Below, in pieces: positions 37,401-49,726 of a stretch of DNA of 64,000 nt. The translations under genes and the position numbers were made by a program. The DNA lies in the NCBI GenBank assembly GCA_013398055.1, contig VZRS01014884.1, positions 534,638 to 598,637 on the forward strand, in the 5' to 3' direction. The notes beneath the pieces were generated by a model that was not told the DNA's origin, did not search any database, and worked only from the letters and a program-made list of their open reading frames with translations. How positions within the stretch are numbered: position 1 is the stretch's first letter; the number at the start of each line of letters is the position of its first letter. Origin of the DNA: Ifrita kowaldi (taxonomy: Eukaryota; Chordata; Aves; Passeriformes; Cinclosomatidae).

Positions 37401-40289
37401 GTGGCACTTAGGACGTGACTCTATATAAAGCACCTAGGAGCTACCTGAGGTTTTGCAGGATCAGCCCCTGGGTTTATGGACAGGTCCATTTTGCCTTTGT
37501 TTGATTCCTCTTTGTGCAGCCCTGAAATCAGGAGCTGATCAAGGAAAGAAGCCAGATATGTCAGGTTTCATTATGTCCTCAGCTCCTGATAAAGGATGAG
37601 GATTGAGCAGCCCAGTTCTCACAGTTTCCTGCTTTAATCAGCCTTTGTGCACAAAGCAGTTTTTAAAATGTTGCTTACACTCTCCCTTGCAAATAAGAGA
37701 AGTCTGTGCCTCTGACAGAGTGTATAAAGTATTATGTTTATTCAGTGAAAGATAGCAATCGTGAACGTTAGGCTGCATTTAAAAGCCTTGGACTTTATAA
37801 GGGAAATTGACTTCAGTTTAATAGGAAAGAAGGGGAGAGATAGAGGGGGTGAGAGGAACAAGATGGAAGTTTCAAACAAAAATGTTCCAAACCTCCATGA
37901 ATAAGAGTTTAACTTTTTCCTGTTAAGCTTAAACAACTTTCCATTAACATTCCTTATAGAGTAACTTAAATGGAAAAAGCAAATAAACTTTAGTCCATGG
38001 CCTGATGTGTTGTCAGTGATACTGTTCATGATTTTTTTGCTCTGTCAATGAAAGGGAAGGTGCCAGCAGCACCACTGCTTGCCAGCCTGGTCAGACTCTG
38101 GGCTGCATCTCTGTGCAAAGCAGGCAAGATGAAAAGCCTTGTTTCACCTCCATGCTGCCTAGAGTGGGGACTGATATGGGGGCTTATAAAATGCACCTTA
38201 ATTGTTGCCAAAGGAAAGCCTTCTGCCATCACACCCTACATTACCTTCCCTGAGCTGGTCATGTTCTGTTTTGCAGAGTCAGTAGGGTTTTCTGGAACCC
38301 ACCATTTTCAATTTCACAGCTGTAATAAGCTAGTACATCTCTTTAATTTCCAGTTTACATTTTATTGACTTACTTATTCTTATGCCAGGATTCACTGGAG
38401 TACTTCCATTCTCTTGTGTTTGGCCCCTCCTCCTCCTCACTGGTTTAAAATGCATGAACATCAGTTACAGAGCAGATATAACTTGTGAAGTTTCAAGACT
38501 TCACACTGAACTAGGTAAAATCCTTTAGATCCTTCTTACAAAAAAATGTCTCATCATTGCACTCAGGTCTGCAGCATGACTCAGCCGACTCATATAACTT
38601 AGTATTTTACTCACTTTCTCATAAATACTTGTATTTTCGTCTCATCTGGGAATTTGTCCTACCACTGACGTTGCTTTCTCTATTGCTGTATCTTTTTTTG
38701 CCTTGCTTTCCTTACCATTGCTGTGTCTTCCTTTGCTTTTCTTTCCTCTTGCAGTCTGCACAAAGGGATGTGTAGGAGAGACACTTTCAGTCTTCCCCTT
38801 TCACCTCTTAGTTTAAATTTCTTCTTATCAGGAACAATATCTGAAGGCAAGCAAAAAAAACTTTCTTATGCAGGAAACACTTCTAGGAACATTCTAAACC
38901 TTTTTCAGTCTTCTCCAGACTCCTGACATAAAAATGTGGGCGTATGAATGTAGGTGTCTTCGTGAGCAAAAGGTGACAAAGGACCCCACGTATTTATTGG
39001 AAAGCTAGAGCTTGATTCAGTTGCTTAAGTGTAGCTGTATGATAGTATTTATGACACCAGAGGTCATCTAAGACATCTTCACTAAGCTTGTAGATATGAC
39101 ACAAGAGCATCACACCTTTCTGGAAAAGCATCTCAAACATAGGTGGGATCCTCAGGGGCGTCTGGGTGCCTCTTCTTCGCTAGCAGAGCCAGAGCAAAGA
39201 GCACAGAGCTATCCAAGTCACCTGCACCTGTCTCCCAAACAGCTCTGCAGGCTCTACTGACAGTGGAGCACAGTGTTAATGAGCAACAGGAGCTGTTGGC
39301 AGAGGCAGGAGCTCTGATACGCAGTTCCCGTGTATGCATCCAGATACCTTGTCCCTTGGCTGAGTGTCAGTGTATGTGCTTAGCTTAGGTTGCAGGGCTC
39401 CATTAACTGGGCAAGGAATTTCTGCTCTTGGAATCAGATGTTCCAGTGAGATGGTATTTCTGTGGAGGAGTGAATGAGGAGAGGAAGAAGACAGTGAAAA
39501 GAACAGGAATGGAGGTGTTGTATGGGATCTTGGGTTATAAAACAGGTGCCCATGGCAAATATTGCGGAGGGGTGGATTATGAGTCAGTTGCCTTTCAGTT
39601 AAAAGGCAGTATAGGCAAAGAAAAGCTGCCAAGTAAAATTTTTTATGATTTATTTAAAAGGAAGAAGTCTTAACAGACCAAAGGAGCTAATTATCAAAGA
39701 CAGCTAATCTCACAATTTGAATGTGTGCATGCAAGTTACAACCAACTTTAGAAAATAACTTAAACTTCTATTCCAAGAAAGAAGACAGAAAAACTAGCAG
39801 AGAAGGACTGCTAACATAACTGGATGAGTAATCCAAGGTGAAGAATCCTAGAAACAAACAGGAAACAGAGAGAGAAAAATAGGAAAATGAAAGCAAGGAA
39901 ATTCTCTTAAAAGTTATAGAGGTAAAAGTAAGATTTTGCAAACCCCAAGTGAGCTTTAGACTTCAAAGGTTGTGAGACAAGGATGACACCTTCATTGGTT
40001 GTACAAAAAATGAAGAGGCAAGAAAGTTGAGCATTATGGGGTGAACATTAAAGATATTGTAACTTTGCTTCCAAAACCTAAGTAAACGCGTTGCCTTTGT
40101 TTTCAAGAGCTTGGGGAGAAAGGCAGTGGTTAATACAAATGAGGTTAACTACAAGGAGCTCAGGTGTTCATGAATTCATGAATGGATAACCTCTGTCACT
40201 GGACTTTGAAAGGATCACCAAATAACAACTGGTTTGGTAGCAAAGTTTTTAAATAAAATTTGCAGTTTAGGGGTGATATTGTGGAAATA
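34414..40289. other. Non-coding stretch, no gene recognised
   Basis: Open frames reach 118 codons without motifs. A TATA-like word (ctatataaagc) lies at about 37420 with no gene after it. A short (ATT)n run lies at 35550-35562. The purine-rich part at 39700-40289 may be the decayed 5' extension of the LINE fragment that starts at about 40290, but I cannot align it. Confidence 0.55.
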
Positions 40290-40660
40290 GAGAACAGCAA
40301 AGGTAATATCTATGTTTTAGAAATGCAAAAACTGTGACATGGAAAAACACAGGCTTGTTCATCTGATCTCAATCAACCACAGGTCCTTAGAATGAAATTA
40401 AACGAATTACCTGGAAGCAAGTAAATGAAGAAATGCAGCACACTAGACTTAAATGACCTTTGCTTGACAGGATAATTAATTTGCTGGCACAAAGCAAATA
40501 AAGTGTATCATGCCTGTCTATACTTAAGTGAAGCATTTGAAAGGGGGCTACATAGGCAGTTGTTAGGTGAACTGGAGGAGGGGATTAACAGAAGAAAAGT
40601 TATAGAGAACCGGCTAAACTTGGGTCATAAATGGGGTTAGTATTGAAAGTCAAGGCATTA
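40290..40660 (+). mobile_element. Decayed CR1-like LINE, reverse-transcriptase region
   Basis: The nucleotide order follows the CR1-family reverse-transcriptase frame: an aacacaggcttgttcatctg block plus atctcaatc (the part coding for 'YRPVSL-S' in intact CR1), then gacaggataattaatttgct, acttaagtgaagcatttgaa (the 'DFSKAFD' part), gttgttaggtgaactggagg and agagaaccggctaaac. The frame is broken many times, so it cannot make a protein. The recognition rests on remembered sauropsid CR1 sequences. Confidence 0.7.
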
Positions 40661-41889
40661 TAAGGGAGGCACTCTCTCTGACGTGGCTGGTGATTTAAGA
40701 ATTTCTTGCCAATGCAGAGAGAAATCAGGGCATCTGAATAAGATAGGATGTGATTCAAGATTCAACAAACAAAAGATTTTGCTTTCAGCAGAGAGCTTTT
40801 CTGACGTAAACAACTGAAAGGTCACCTGACGAGAAGGCAACTGCAGTGAGCAAGCCATGAGAAACACAAATGTTATCCTAAACATATCACTACATCAGCC
40901 AAAAATAGGAAAGCAAGTATGCCATTTTAGAACGCATTGGTGAAATTGTAGGTACAATATCTCTATTAGGTACAACTAGAATTTTTTTTTGTTTTGGTTT
41001 TGGTTTTTTAGTTTTGAGGTTTTTTAGCTTAGTTAGAACAGGTGACCAGAGTGCTTTACAGCATGTTAGATTTATTTATTCTGCCAGCGGTGGTTTATCT
41101 CACTCCAGTTTTCTTCATGTGACTCAGAGTCTCTCCTTCACACATATATCCCAGTAACTCCTGCCAGCACTGCCTGGCAAAAACCTGCCACCTTTGTCCC
41201 ACCTCTCTTTTCTGCACGATTTTATGTCCCAGATACCAACCATGATTTGTCTGGGAAATGGTAAATCATAGCTCTGGGCTGACACATCGTATCTGTAGCT
41301 GCAATTAAAGCTGTTTTAAAAGCATCCCCACCTCTCCTACGCACGGCATTTGAGGGGAGTGCAGATTAGACTGCATGCTGAGGCACAGTAATGGCAGTGG
41401 GCTGGGCTGGTTCCCACTCAGGCTTTTACCCTTCTACTATTCTCTTGTTCACCCACCATATCCTGATACTGCAGGAAAAAACATCTGCTTTGGCTGACCC
41501 TGCAGACTGTTTGACTTGATGATATGTGGTCATAAAACCATCCTAAAACCTTTGCTACTCAAAGTTATTGTGTAAATTTGTACTAGCTGTTCCTGAGTAA
41601 CTTCACAGAAGAGAAAAACAAAGGATATTTTCAGGTTTTAAACCTTAAATTGAGACTCTTGATATCAGACCAGAAATAGCTATGGAACCACTACAGATAA
41701 AAATTAATGGCTGGCACAAGTTTTGATGCAAATGTAAATCTCAGAAGATTTACCCGCAGGCTCTTCTGGTACACCAGGCTTCTCAAAACAAAAAACATTA
41801 GAGTACAAGTCAAGAGCAAAACTCAGCAAAATAAGCTACAAGAAACACAGGCCCTGCGTGAGAAGCAGCAGACAGCCTTCTGGAAGCAG
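40661..41889. other. Unassigned DNA between two LINE pieces
   Basis: I cannot match this to CR1. It has a G/T-rich tract at 40982-41027 and a 61-codon frame at 41707-41892 without a motif. In an intact element the flanking pieces would be separated by only several hundred bases, so part of this may be an insertion into the element. Confidence 0.4.
40982..41027 (+). repeat. G/T-rich low-complexity tract
   Basis: A T9 run, then gttttggttttggtttttta and tttt/gagg words. It is the reverse-strand form of the A/C-rich tracts elsewhere in the window. Confidence 0.88.
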
Positions 41890-42360
41890 TGACGAGCTCT
41901 CATTGCCAGTGCGTGGTAAGGAGAGCTAAAAGAGTAATTCTTGCTTGTATAAACAGGCAGGTGATGAGTAAGGAACATGGTTCACCCTTGTGAAAGCATA
42001 TCTGGTGCTGGGAGTCACAACTTCAGCATCAATTTTATAAGGAAGGAGACAATAAAGAAAAGCAATAAAAAATTACTCATGGGCTGGGAAAAATGCCTGC
42101 AAATGTGAGGTTGAAATTTTATCAAAGAAAGGACTGGGAAGTGAGTACTAGAGTATGCAATTATGTAGAATCAGTAAAAGATGCTTCTATCTAGCTGCAA
42201 CATGAGATGGGAAGAGATACTTGAGAGAAGTGCAGGTTCCTGACCCCGTTGCCAGCATATAGGGGTGAAGTGGTGTATAGGGTGCACAGGTAGCCCAACC
42301 AGATAATCTAATGGCTCTTCTTAATCCTAAATTCTGTGAATCTTTGAATCATAGAGCAAA
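41890..42360 (+). mobile_element. Decayed CR1-like LINE, 3' part and tail
   Basis: Landmarks in order: ttcttgcttgtataaacagg (the 'ILGCINR' part of CR1-like reverse transcriptase), a ctggtgctgggagtcacaa block, atgggctgggaaaaatgcct, then near the end cagataatctaatggctctt, cttaatcctaaattctgtga and atctttgaatc. The last is the typical 'ttctatgaatctatgaatc' style tail. Frames are destroyed. Orientation matches the piece at 40290-40660, and both may derive from one insertion. Confidence 0.72.
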
Positions 42361-42755
42361 GACCTTTCTCCATTCAGGATTCCCATCCCTCACCAGAGGA
42401 CAGAGCAAAAGTCCTCTGGAAGGCTTTCCATTGGCTTCAGGGACTGTGAGCCAATGCCACAACATAGCAGTGACATACTTCTCTTTAGAGAAATATCAAA
42501 TAACAGCAGTGGCCTAAGAAATATCCGTGCTTCCAGGGAAGTGAAATTAAGATTTTGAAAGACAGACCAGTGTTGTCTTTTCCACCCACAAAGACTCAGA
42601 AAACCTCACCCGAACAACCCTTACAGATCCTGGGCGGCGTGCTGGGGTGCTGCTGACAAGACCCTGAGCATCTCTGAGGGAATTAGCTCTTCACATTAAT
42701 TTTCTGGCAGGCAGCTTAAGACCAATCTCTTCTATATATTACCTTTGATCTGCAA

Positions 42756-42777
42756 TTTTTTAATTTTTTTTTTTTTT
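42756..42777 (+). repeat. T-rich run
   Basis: Seventeen-odd T interrupted by one aa. Simple low-complexity DNA. Confidence 0.85.
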
Positions 42778-45700
42778 GCCAGGGCTTAGCTCACTGCATT
42801 GCCATATCCTCAGGTAAAACCACGTGAGTTCCGTTGTGCTGCACAGCTGGAGAGATGTGCTTCTCCTCTTGACCCTTGCACAAAGCTCGAAGGTTAAAGC
42901 ACTTATGAGCTCCTCACTGGGACTGACTATCTAATTATCAACTTCAATTTCATGCACTGTTTTTATCCATTTAGCTCCTAATGAAAGGCTTTGATGCTGT
43001 ATTTAACAGAAAAATTCCAGTTCATGCTCACCAGCTTTTCAAATCTCCTTTGCCATGAGAAGTGATGCGCTTTTTATCAGGAGGCTGAGACCTCTCTGCT
43101 GAGCTGTTAAATTCAGTATTATGTGCTATAGCAGCAAGAGTACATTGCATTTTTCACCATAAGGGCTTTAAATCAGCCAGGTTCTACTTACGTATGTGCC
43201 ACGGAAAAAGACGAGGATGAAGAAAGCCCCAGGTGCAGATTTCTCTGTCCAATCTCTGCCCTGGGGTGGCACATGAGAGGGGAGCGAAAGAGCACAGTCC
43301 CTGCTGTGGTCAGCAGTGGGAGATTTCAGTGGAGGTTGCTCTTCTGGAGGTCTTGCACTGTCCACAGCCATTGTGGTTTTAAATGACGTGCCAAATTTAG
43401 GCCATTGGACTAGGTGTTAAAATTGGTAAACCGTGCAAGGACAAGAACAGCCATTGGAGTCTGGTGCATTCCCATCCCATAAATCACACCAGAATTTCAT
43501 CAGACTTGCTTCTTTGAAGAGTGTCTTCTTAGGACCATGTGTAGGACAGCACAGGATTAAACACATTTAATCCTGAATGCATAGTTCCCTGGGTGCACCA
43601 AGGGGAGGAAACTGATTTCCTGCAGCACTCTGGTGGATGTGGCCAAGAAAGATTATGTGTAACCTCTGTCTGGCAGTGATCGCCGTCCAGGCTTGTGACC
43701 CTGATTTTCCTCAATTATGTCGTCAGGATTATTATTTTTCCCCCATTCTGCCTGAAGACACATTTCAGTTCCAATCTATCCCAGCTGAAACAGTTCAGCT
43801 TGGTCTGGCAAAGAAAAACCTGAAGATTTCATTACACTGGATGTTTAACTCTGGTACTGAGTATCTGAATGAACTCTTTCTTTCTTTTTATGTCTTCAAA
43901 CATAATGCAACCTCCTAAATACCATCTTCCTCTACCCCCACAGTACTGAAGAAAGAGCTCTTGCCAACAACATCATCAGCTGATAGTGGGGAAAATGTCC
44001 ATGTGATTTCATAAAAGCAGTACGAAGGGGCAGAGAGTCTCCGATTGTTCCCAGGAGAACATCCTTGGGTGCATCTGGAGACTGAGATGTCCAAATGGTA
44101 GAGTGGGGTGGAGCTAGACTTGGAGGGGCTTGAAGCTGGGTTGTGTCTGCACTTATGGCACAATGATCTCTCCTCTCTACTGGGTGCTTTCTTTACCGGG
44201 GGTTCCTCCCAAGGAAACTTCAAATAGAAAGCATCAACAGTTTGGTCGTTTTTTGTGCCGTGCTGCAGACAAAAAAACGGCCAAGCAGCGTAGATAGCTC
44301 AGTATCAAGGCCTTCTTGTTTTTTAAACTAAACCACTGGACTTCAGTAAATCCTCCTATTTCAGCACCATTTCAAAGCAAGAGTAAGAATCCTACGGCTT
44401 ACCTATGACCTAACTGCTCAGAAGTGCAATTTTGTTTCTCTTAAAATTCAGTCTAAACAGTTTCAAGCCTCCTGAGAATTTACTTAAGCCTTGTCAGGTT
44501 CTGAAATCACATTAAAAAAAGTAAATAATCTCTACTGAAATGACTGCCCATCCTGGAGAGGTGTTTACTAGGGCCAACTAAAAGCAGAGCTATGATTGCC
44601 TTAGGGTTGTACTCCCTCGACACCCCTTGGAGCCCCATTCCCCTCCCAGCTGACTAAAGCTATGTGAAAGTCTACTGCATCCTCATTTTCTGTGTATGCT
44701 GCAGGGGGATAAAGGACAAAGGAGAGGCAAACTGTGCAATGAACTGCTTGTGAAGATGGCTGGAGAACTGCAGTCAATCTGTCACAGCCCACCTCCCACG
44801 TGGAGCCGCAGCAAGGGTTAACGAAATCAGAGTAGATCACAACACTCCTCTGGCATGCCTGTGTTCTGCCATGCAGCCGCTGTGCCTCGTGAAGGGAAGG
44901 TTTGAAGCTTTAACTGCAACAAGAAAACCTCCCCTACAAAGAAAGCATACAAGCAAAAAGGTGAGAGCTTAAACTCTGACACCAGTGACTTTAAGCCATG
45001 TCTCAATAAGGCAGGGAGATTGTCTGGCCAGCATGCTATTCAGAGGTGATATCAAGTATTGATTTATTTCCAAGAAACCTTAATTACATTGTTCAAAGTC
45101 TTGAAAAAGAAAGAAGGTCTCGGAGTTATCAGCAGTTCAACACTAGGCAACTGATAAAAAAACCCATCAGTGGTTTTGAACTGTTTTAATACACTTCTTG
45201 ATATGTTTCTTAGAAAAAAAACCAACCAAAAAACAGAAGACAATCATCACCAGACATGCTCTTCTAATCTAACCAGTGCAGCATGCTGGCAGCAACTTGT
45301 TCCATTACCTCCTCACATTGTCGAGGCTCTATGCTTCACTTATCTGAACAGATGAGCAGACAACCTCTACTTCCAGAGCATCCTACTGATTTTTTTGGTG
45401 TTTTGAATTAGTGATGCAAATCTAATTTTGCCGAAACAGGCCTAGACTCCATTACTGAAGGAGCACTTTCTATGTGGATTAACAAGGCTGCATTGTGTCA
45501 CTGCCTGATGTAAGGTGCAGAAATGCCCGATTTATCAGAATATTAAATGCAAGAGCCTGTTGTGGTTTCTCTCTAGCCTACAGAGTGTACATTTGTAGTT
45601 CTGCAGCTGAATTCCCTTCATCAAACACCTCATTACCTTGGCAAAGTGAAGGGAAATAGCAACTTAAATACTTCAGGAATATGCTGCTTATACATTAACC

Positions 45701-48049
45701 CATGAGCTGTAGCCGTAGGAATCAGACAAGCACCACAGCGTATCTTTTGTTTAATAGAAAATCAAACCAGAAAAAAATATATTCCTGTTGAGTCTGGGAT
45801 GTCGCTCCTGACAGAAAAGAGTGTGAGGGAGAAGGAATGATGTTGGTAAGGAATTCAGTCTATTTCAATACTGGGGTACCCGAGAGCATTTCTGAGGGGT
45901 GTGCCCCCACTCTGTGCTGAAATAAAACGCAGCTCTGTGCCACCCACCCCCTCCAGGCTCTGGTGTCCCCAGTGGGTGTGCGGCCTGGACAAAAGCTCTG
46001 ACAGTCTGAAAAGTCCTCATCTGCACTTCCAAGGGAATATGATCCCACAGTATCCCCCATGCTATTCCACTGGCCAATTTAAACAAAGACCAGGTTTTCT
46101 TTCTGACTGAGTAAAATCTGAGTGACCTTGAAGAGTTGCTTGTTCCTTTGTGGATGGTCTATCTTATGTTAATCAGTGTGGGTAATTTTTATCTATTTAG
46201 CAAACATATTTGGAATGGAACAAACATTGGAAATTACAGATGGATACTCCAATAGAAGGAAGCATGTAGGAACACAGGAGCAATCTTTGGGGCCTTGCAA
46301 GCCAACATGCCATCCCTTGTGAGACTGTCCATTTGCAGTGAAATTGCCAAAGAAGAGGAAACTAAATTGCAAAATATCTCTGTGCAGTGGGGATAATGTA
46401 TAATCCCTTTAGCACAGGGTAACTAGGAACAGGATATAGGTCTATTGAGACTTCAGAAGTTACATTTTATCTCTAAAAGCCACTGCCTCAGAGGAATCAT
46501 TGCACGGAAATTCTGCACCTCTCAAAACAGAAAATGCTCCCAAATTCATCTGGAAAGCCTTTGTCATTGTTAGCATTTTAGCTGTGACAAACAGGGAATG
46601 GTTGCCAGCAATCAGCTGAGCAGCTGCCCCACCGAAAGAAAAAGCTGGATAGGATGGTGAACTCTGATTTTGTGGCTCATGTGCTGTAAAGCTCTGCTGT
46701 GCTCAGGACTAATATACCTGCCACAGCACATAGGAAATAACAGTGCAATGGGCTGCTGTGTGCAAACCCAGAGCTGTTATGCAAGACTTTCTTTTCCAGA
46801 GAACTGTAAACTCCAGTGAACTGTGTATCTTCTCTGTCTGTTGTTGTTTATGTGCCTATTGATTTATTTACCCATCCATCCACCCAAAAGTAACTCACAG
46901 CTAGAGACTTCTCAAATGCGGTGCGGATATTTCCGTGTTCCTACTTCCATTCTCCCAGGAGTTATTTTTCTGGCAGTTCACAAAACTCTTTGTCAGTATC
47001 TATAAAGTAAAAAAAAAATTAATTGTGCAGAACAGGTAGTTATTTGCTGATGGAACGCTGTCTACCAGTTACAAAGATGGCCAAAAATCACCAGCAACTT
47101 ACTTTTGGGCTAAAAATTGTAACAAAAACTGTGGATTTTTATTACACTGGGAAAAAAGTCACTGCATTTTCAAAATGTATCTTCATTTGTATGTACTGCT
47201 AATCACCCATTTAACCAAAGGGGAGAGCTACTGCAGCAAACCATATGAGGTTTTGAACAAAAGGAAAGAAAAGGGTCTTCTTACTGCAAAAATGATGGGA
47301 GTAGATATAGTTCAAGTTCTTTGTTCCTTCTAGTCTGCCCTACAGCAGATTCTATAGGGACGCAAGGAACAGAGGGGATTCTCAAAGATACCAGTATCTC
47401 ACTTTAAATCCCTTTGAGGTTCCTTCGCAGTGCAGAAACATTTGAGCATCCCAGCAAGTCCTGTCTGTGCCAGTGAGCTTTGAAGACCTGACCTTGAGGG
47501 TCCTTGGCCCAGATTGGTAGACACATATAACTCTCACTGAAATGGGACTAAACAAGGGTTAGTGAGGTGATGAAGAGTCAGTTCCTCATTTTCACTGTCT
47601 AACTCAGAAAGGTATGGGGACATAAAACTGGGGCACTATCAATTGCAAATCATTATGTGAGATCAGCATTGAAGGCCAAACCTAAGGCAGGCAGATCTAA
47701 TGATGCATCACTCAAAGGGAGCAGGCAATAAAATTTTCTTGATCTTTGAAGATATTATATGCTCATACACTTGCATAAAAATTGTGTTAAAGGGGATGCA
47801 ATTATTTTAATGATGTCCCTAAGCTGGATCTGGGCAGGTGCAAGTGGCAAGCTGTACTTCTGCAAGTGCTTCAGACCTTTCAAAATAATACATTTTTGGA
47901 ATTTGTGATTATCCTGAGAACATTAACTCAGCTGGCATCCTGAAAGATCAGACCTGAGTAGAATAAAATCTAGTGACTTTGGAGGTCAAACAAAGCAGTT
48001 AGCAAGTTCTGCTTGAGGAAAGGAGCCCATGGAAAGACAGAATCTCTTG

Positions 48050-48118
48050 TGTTGGGGGGGAGGAGGGGTTGTTGTTTTATTGTTTTGGTGGTTTTTTGTG
48101 GGTTTTTTTTGTGGTGGC
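48050..48118 (+). repeat. G/T-rich low-complexity tract
   Basis: Starts with G7, then T- and G-only words (ttgttgttttattgttttgg, then ggttttttgtggg). Reverse-strand form of the A/C-rich tracts. Confidence 0.9.
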
Positions 48119-48654
48119 TAAATTGCATTTGATCCTTATCCAGGTTTAATCTGTGTGTGTGTGATTTTCCTCAAGACCATTTTGTATTATGCAAAGTGGA
48201 GTAAGTGTGCACTGGCGCTTTTTCTTTCTTGTACCTGGTGTGCTGTCCCTTTGTACCAATCCTGGGCAGAAGTACAAGATTACCCAAACAGCAGCACAGC
48301 TTTTCTTCAGTCAGCTGCTCTAAGTGTAAATGACTAAATGAAATTAAATGTCAGAAGAGTTAAGACATATATCACATTTTGTTCCCAGTCTTAAAGCTCT
48401 GAAAAATAAAAGAAATTATGTTTTCTGAAACCGTGACTCTTATCTCAATTGCCCAAGATTAATTTCTATGTTCCCTTCCTTCCTCCCCTGCAGCCTTTTG
48501 GGCCCAACTGCCTGAAACTTTTCTTATCTCTCTTCCTAAAATGGAGCATATCTCCTTCCCGCCACCTCTTTCTCATAAGCATTTGCACAGCCATTCCTTT
48601 CCATGGCAGGAAGGCCAAGACAGGTCTGCTCTCATGATGATTGTCAGAAGAATC

Positions 48655-48740
48655 AAGTTGTTTAATTTCTGGTTTGAATTCACTGCTGAGCCTGCTTTGA
48701 CAGTCTTGAGGTTCCTCCCAACCTGAGTGGTTCTCTCAGA
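48655..48740 (+). mobile_element. Possible CR1 3'-end remnant
   Basis: cagtcttgaggttcctccca followed by acctgagtggttctctc resembles the CR1 end 'gatctcttgaggtcccttccaacctgag-attctatg'. Only about 45 bases match, and nothing convincing lies upstream. Confidence 0.4.
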
Positions 48741-49702
48741 CAGCGAAGCCCTGAGACACTGACCAAGGGATCACCTCACCAATAGTCTGCAATCGTGCTC
48801 CAGCATTAACCAAAAATGTGCACTGGATCATCACACACAGAAAGTGCAGGCAGAGGTTCAGCTGCCTAAAATCTTTTTGGAAAGGCAGTGGTGGCAGTCC
48901 TGAGAGAAATCCTGCCCAGCCCCTTGATCTTGTCAGTTCTTTACACACAGCAAGAACTGCCTGCGTTGCACATCTGGGAGAGCTGCAAGGTGGAAAGACA
49001 GACAGGACTTCTCTGAAGTCAGCTACGTGTGGGTTTGATTGCCATACAAAAATCTGGGAGCTGTGCTGGGTGCTGCAGCATGCGTGCCAGAGAAGTCCAC
49101 TTGTAAACACACTCACAATGCCCCTGCGTCCAAAGCAGACAGGAACACGTGCACCGAAACCACTTGTGCTGTGGAAAGGAAAGGAGCACAAACAAACAGC
49201 CCCAGGGCTTGCTTGCATATGGTCTAGAAGCAGACTTCCTGTGAGATAAAGAAAACTGCTGTGGAGCTTGCGGTTTGATCCTGACCTGCTCATAACTCCA
49301 GGTTCCCAGGAACTTTAGGAGTGATTTGCAGAAAGGACTGATTCCTCTGCCATCACCCAGGTACCCAAATTTGTATTATGTTAATTTCTGCATTTGGCAC
49401 TGAGAGGTTTTTCAATCGTCCCTTCTGATGGTGATATTTATACTGAGTCAGGAGTGGAAGGGCCTCAGATTAGCTAAGTGGTTCCCTTCATTTGAGGATG
49501 ACCTATTATTCCCACTCCTGTGAGAAAACACAACATTATAGAGAAGGCTGAGAAATAAAGTTCTATCAAGTCATATTTCTATTAAAACTTGAAACTGAGA
49601 AGCCCATTTAAAGTCATTCCATTTCACCCATTGCTAATTTTATTTATGCTGAAGTACTTTCAAATAATATTTAACCAGTGTGCAAGCAAAAGATGTGCAG
49701 AT

Positions 49703-49726
49703 GGTAGGTAGGTAGGTAGGTAGGTA
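49703..49726 (+). repeat. Microsatellite (GGTA)6
   Basis: Six exact tandem GGTA units. Confidence 0.97.

Larger units (their letters stand above)
42361..48654. other. Non-coding stretch, no gene recognised
   Basis: Holds a T-rich run at 42756-42777 and a G/T-rich tract at 48050-48118. Open frames reach 102 codons (43915-44223 -); none has a motif I recognise. The 93-codon frame at 43637-43918 (+) has an unremarkable composition and no clear splice acceptor at its start. Confidence 0.6.
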
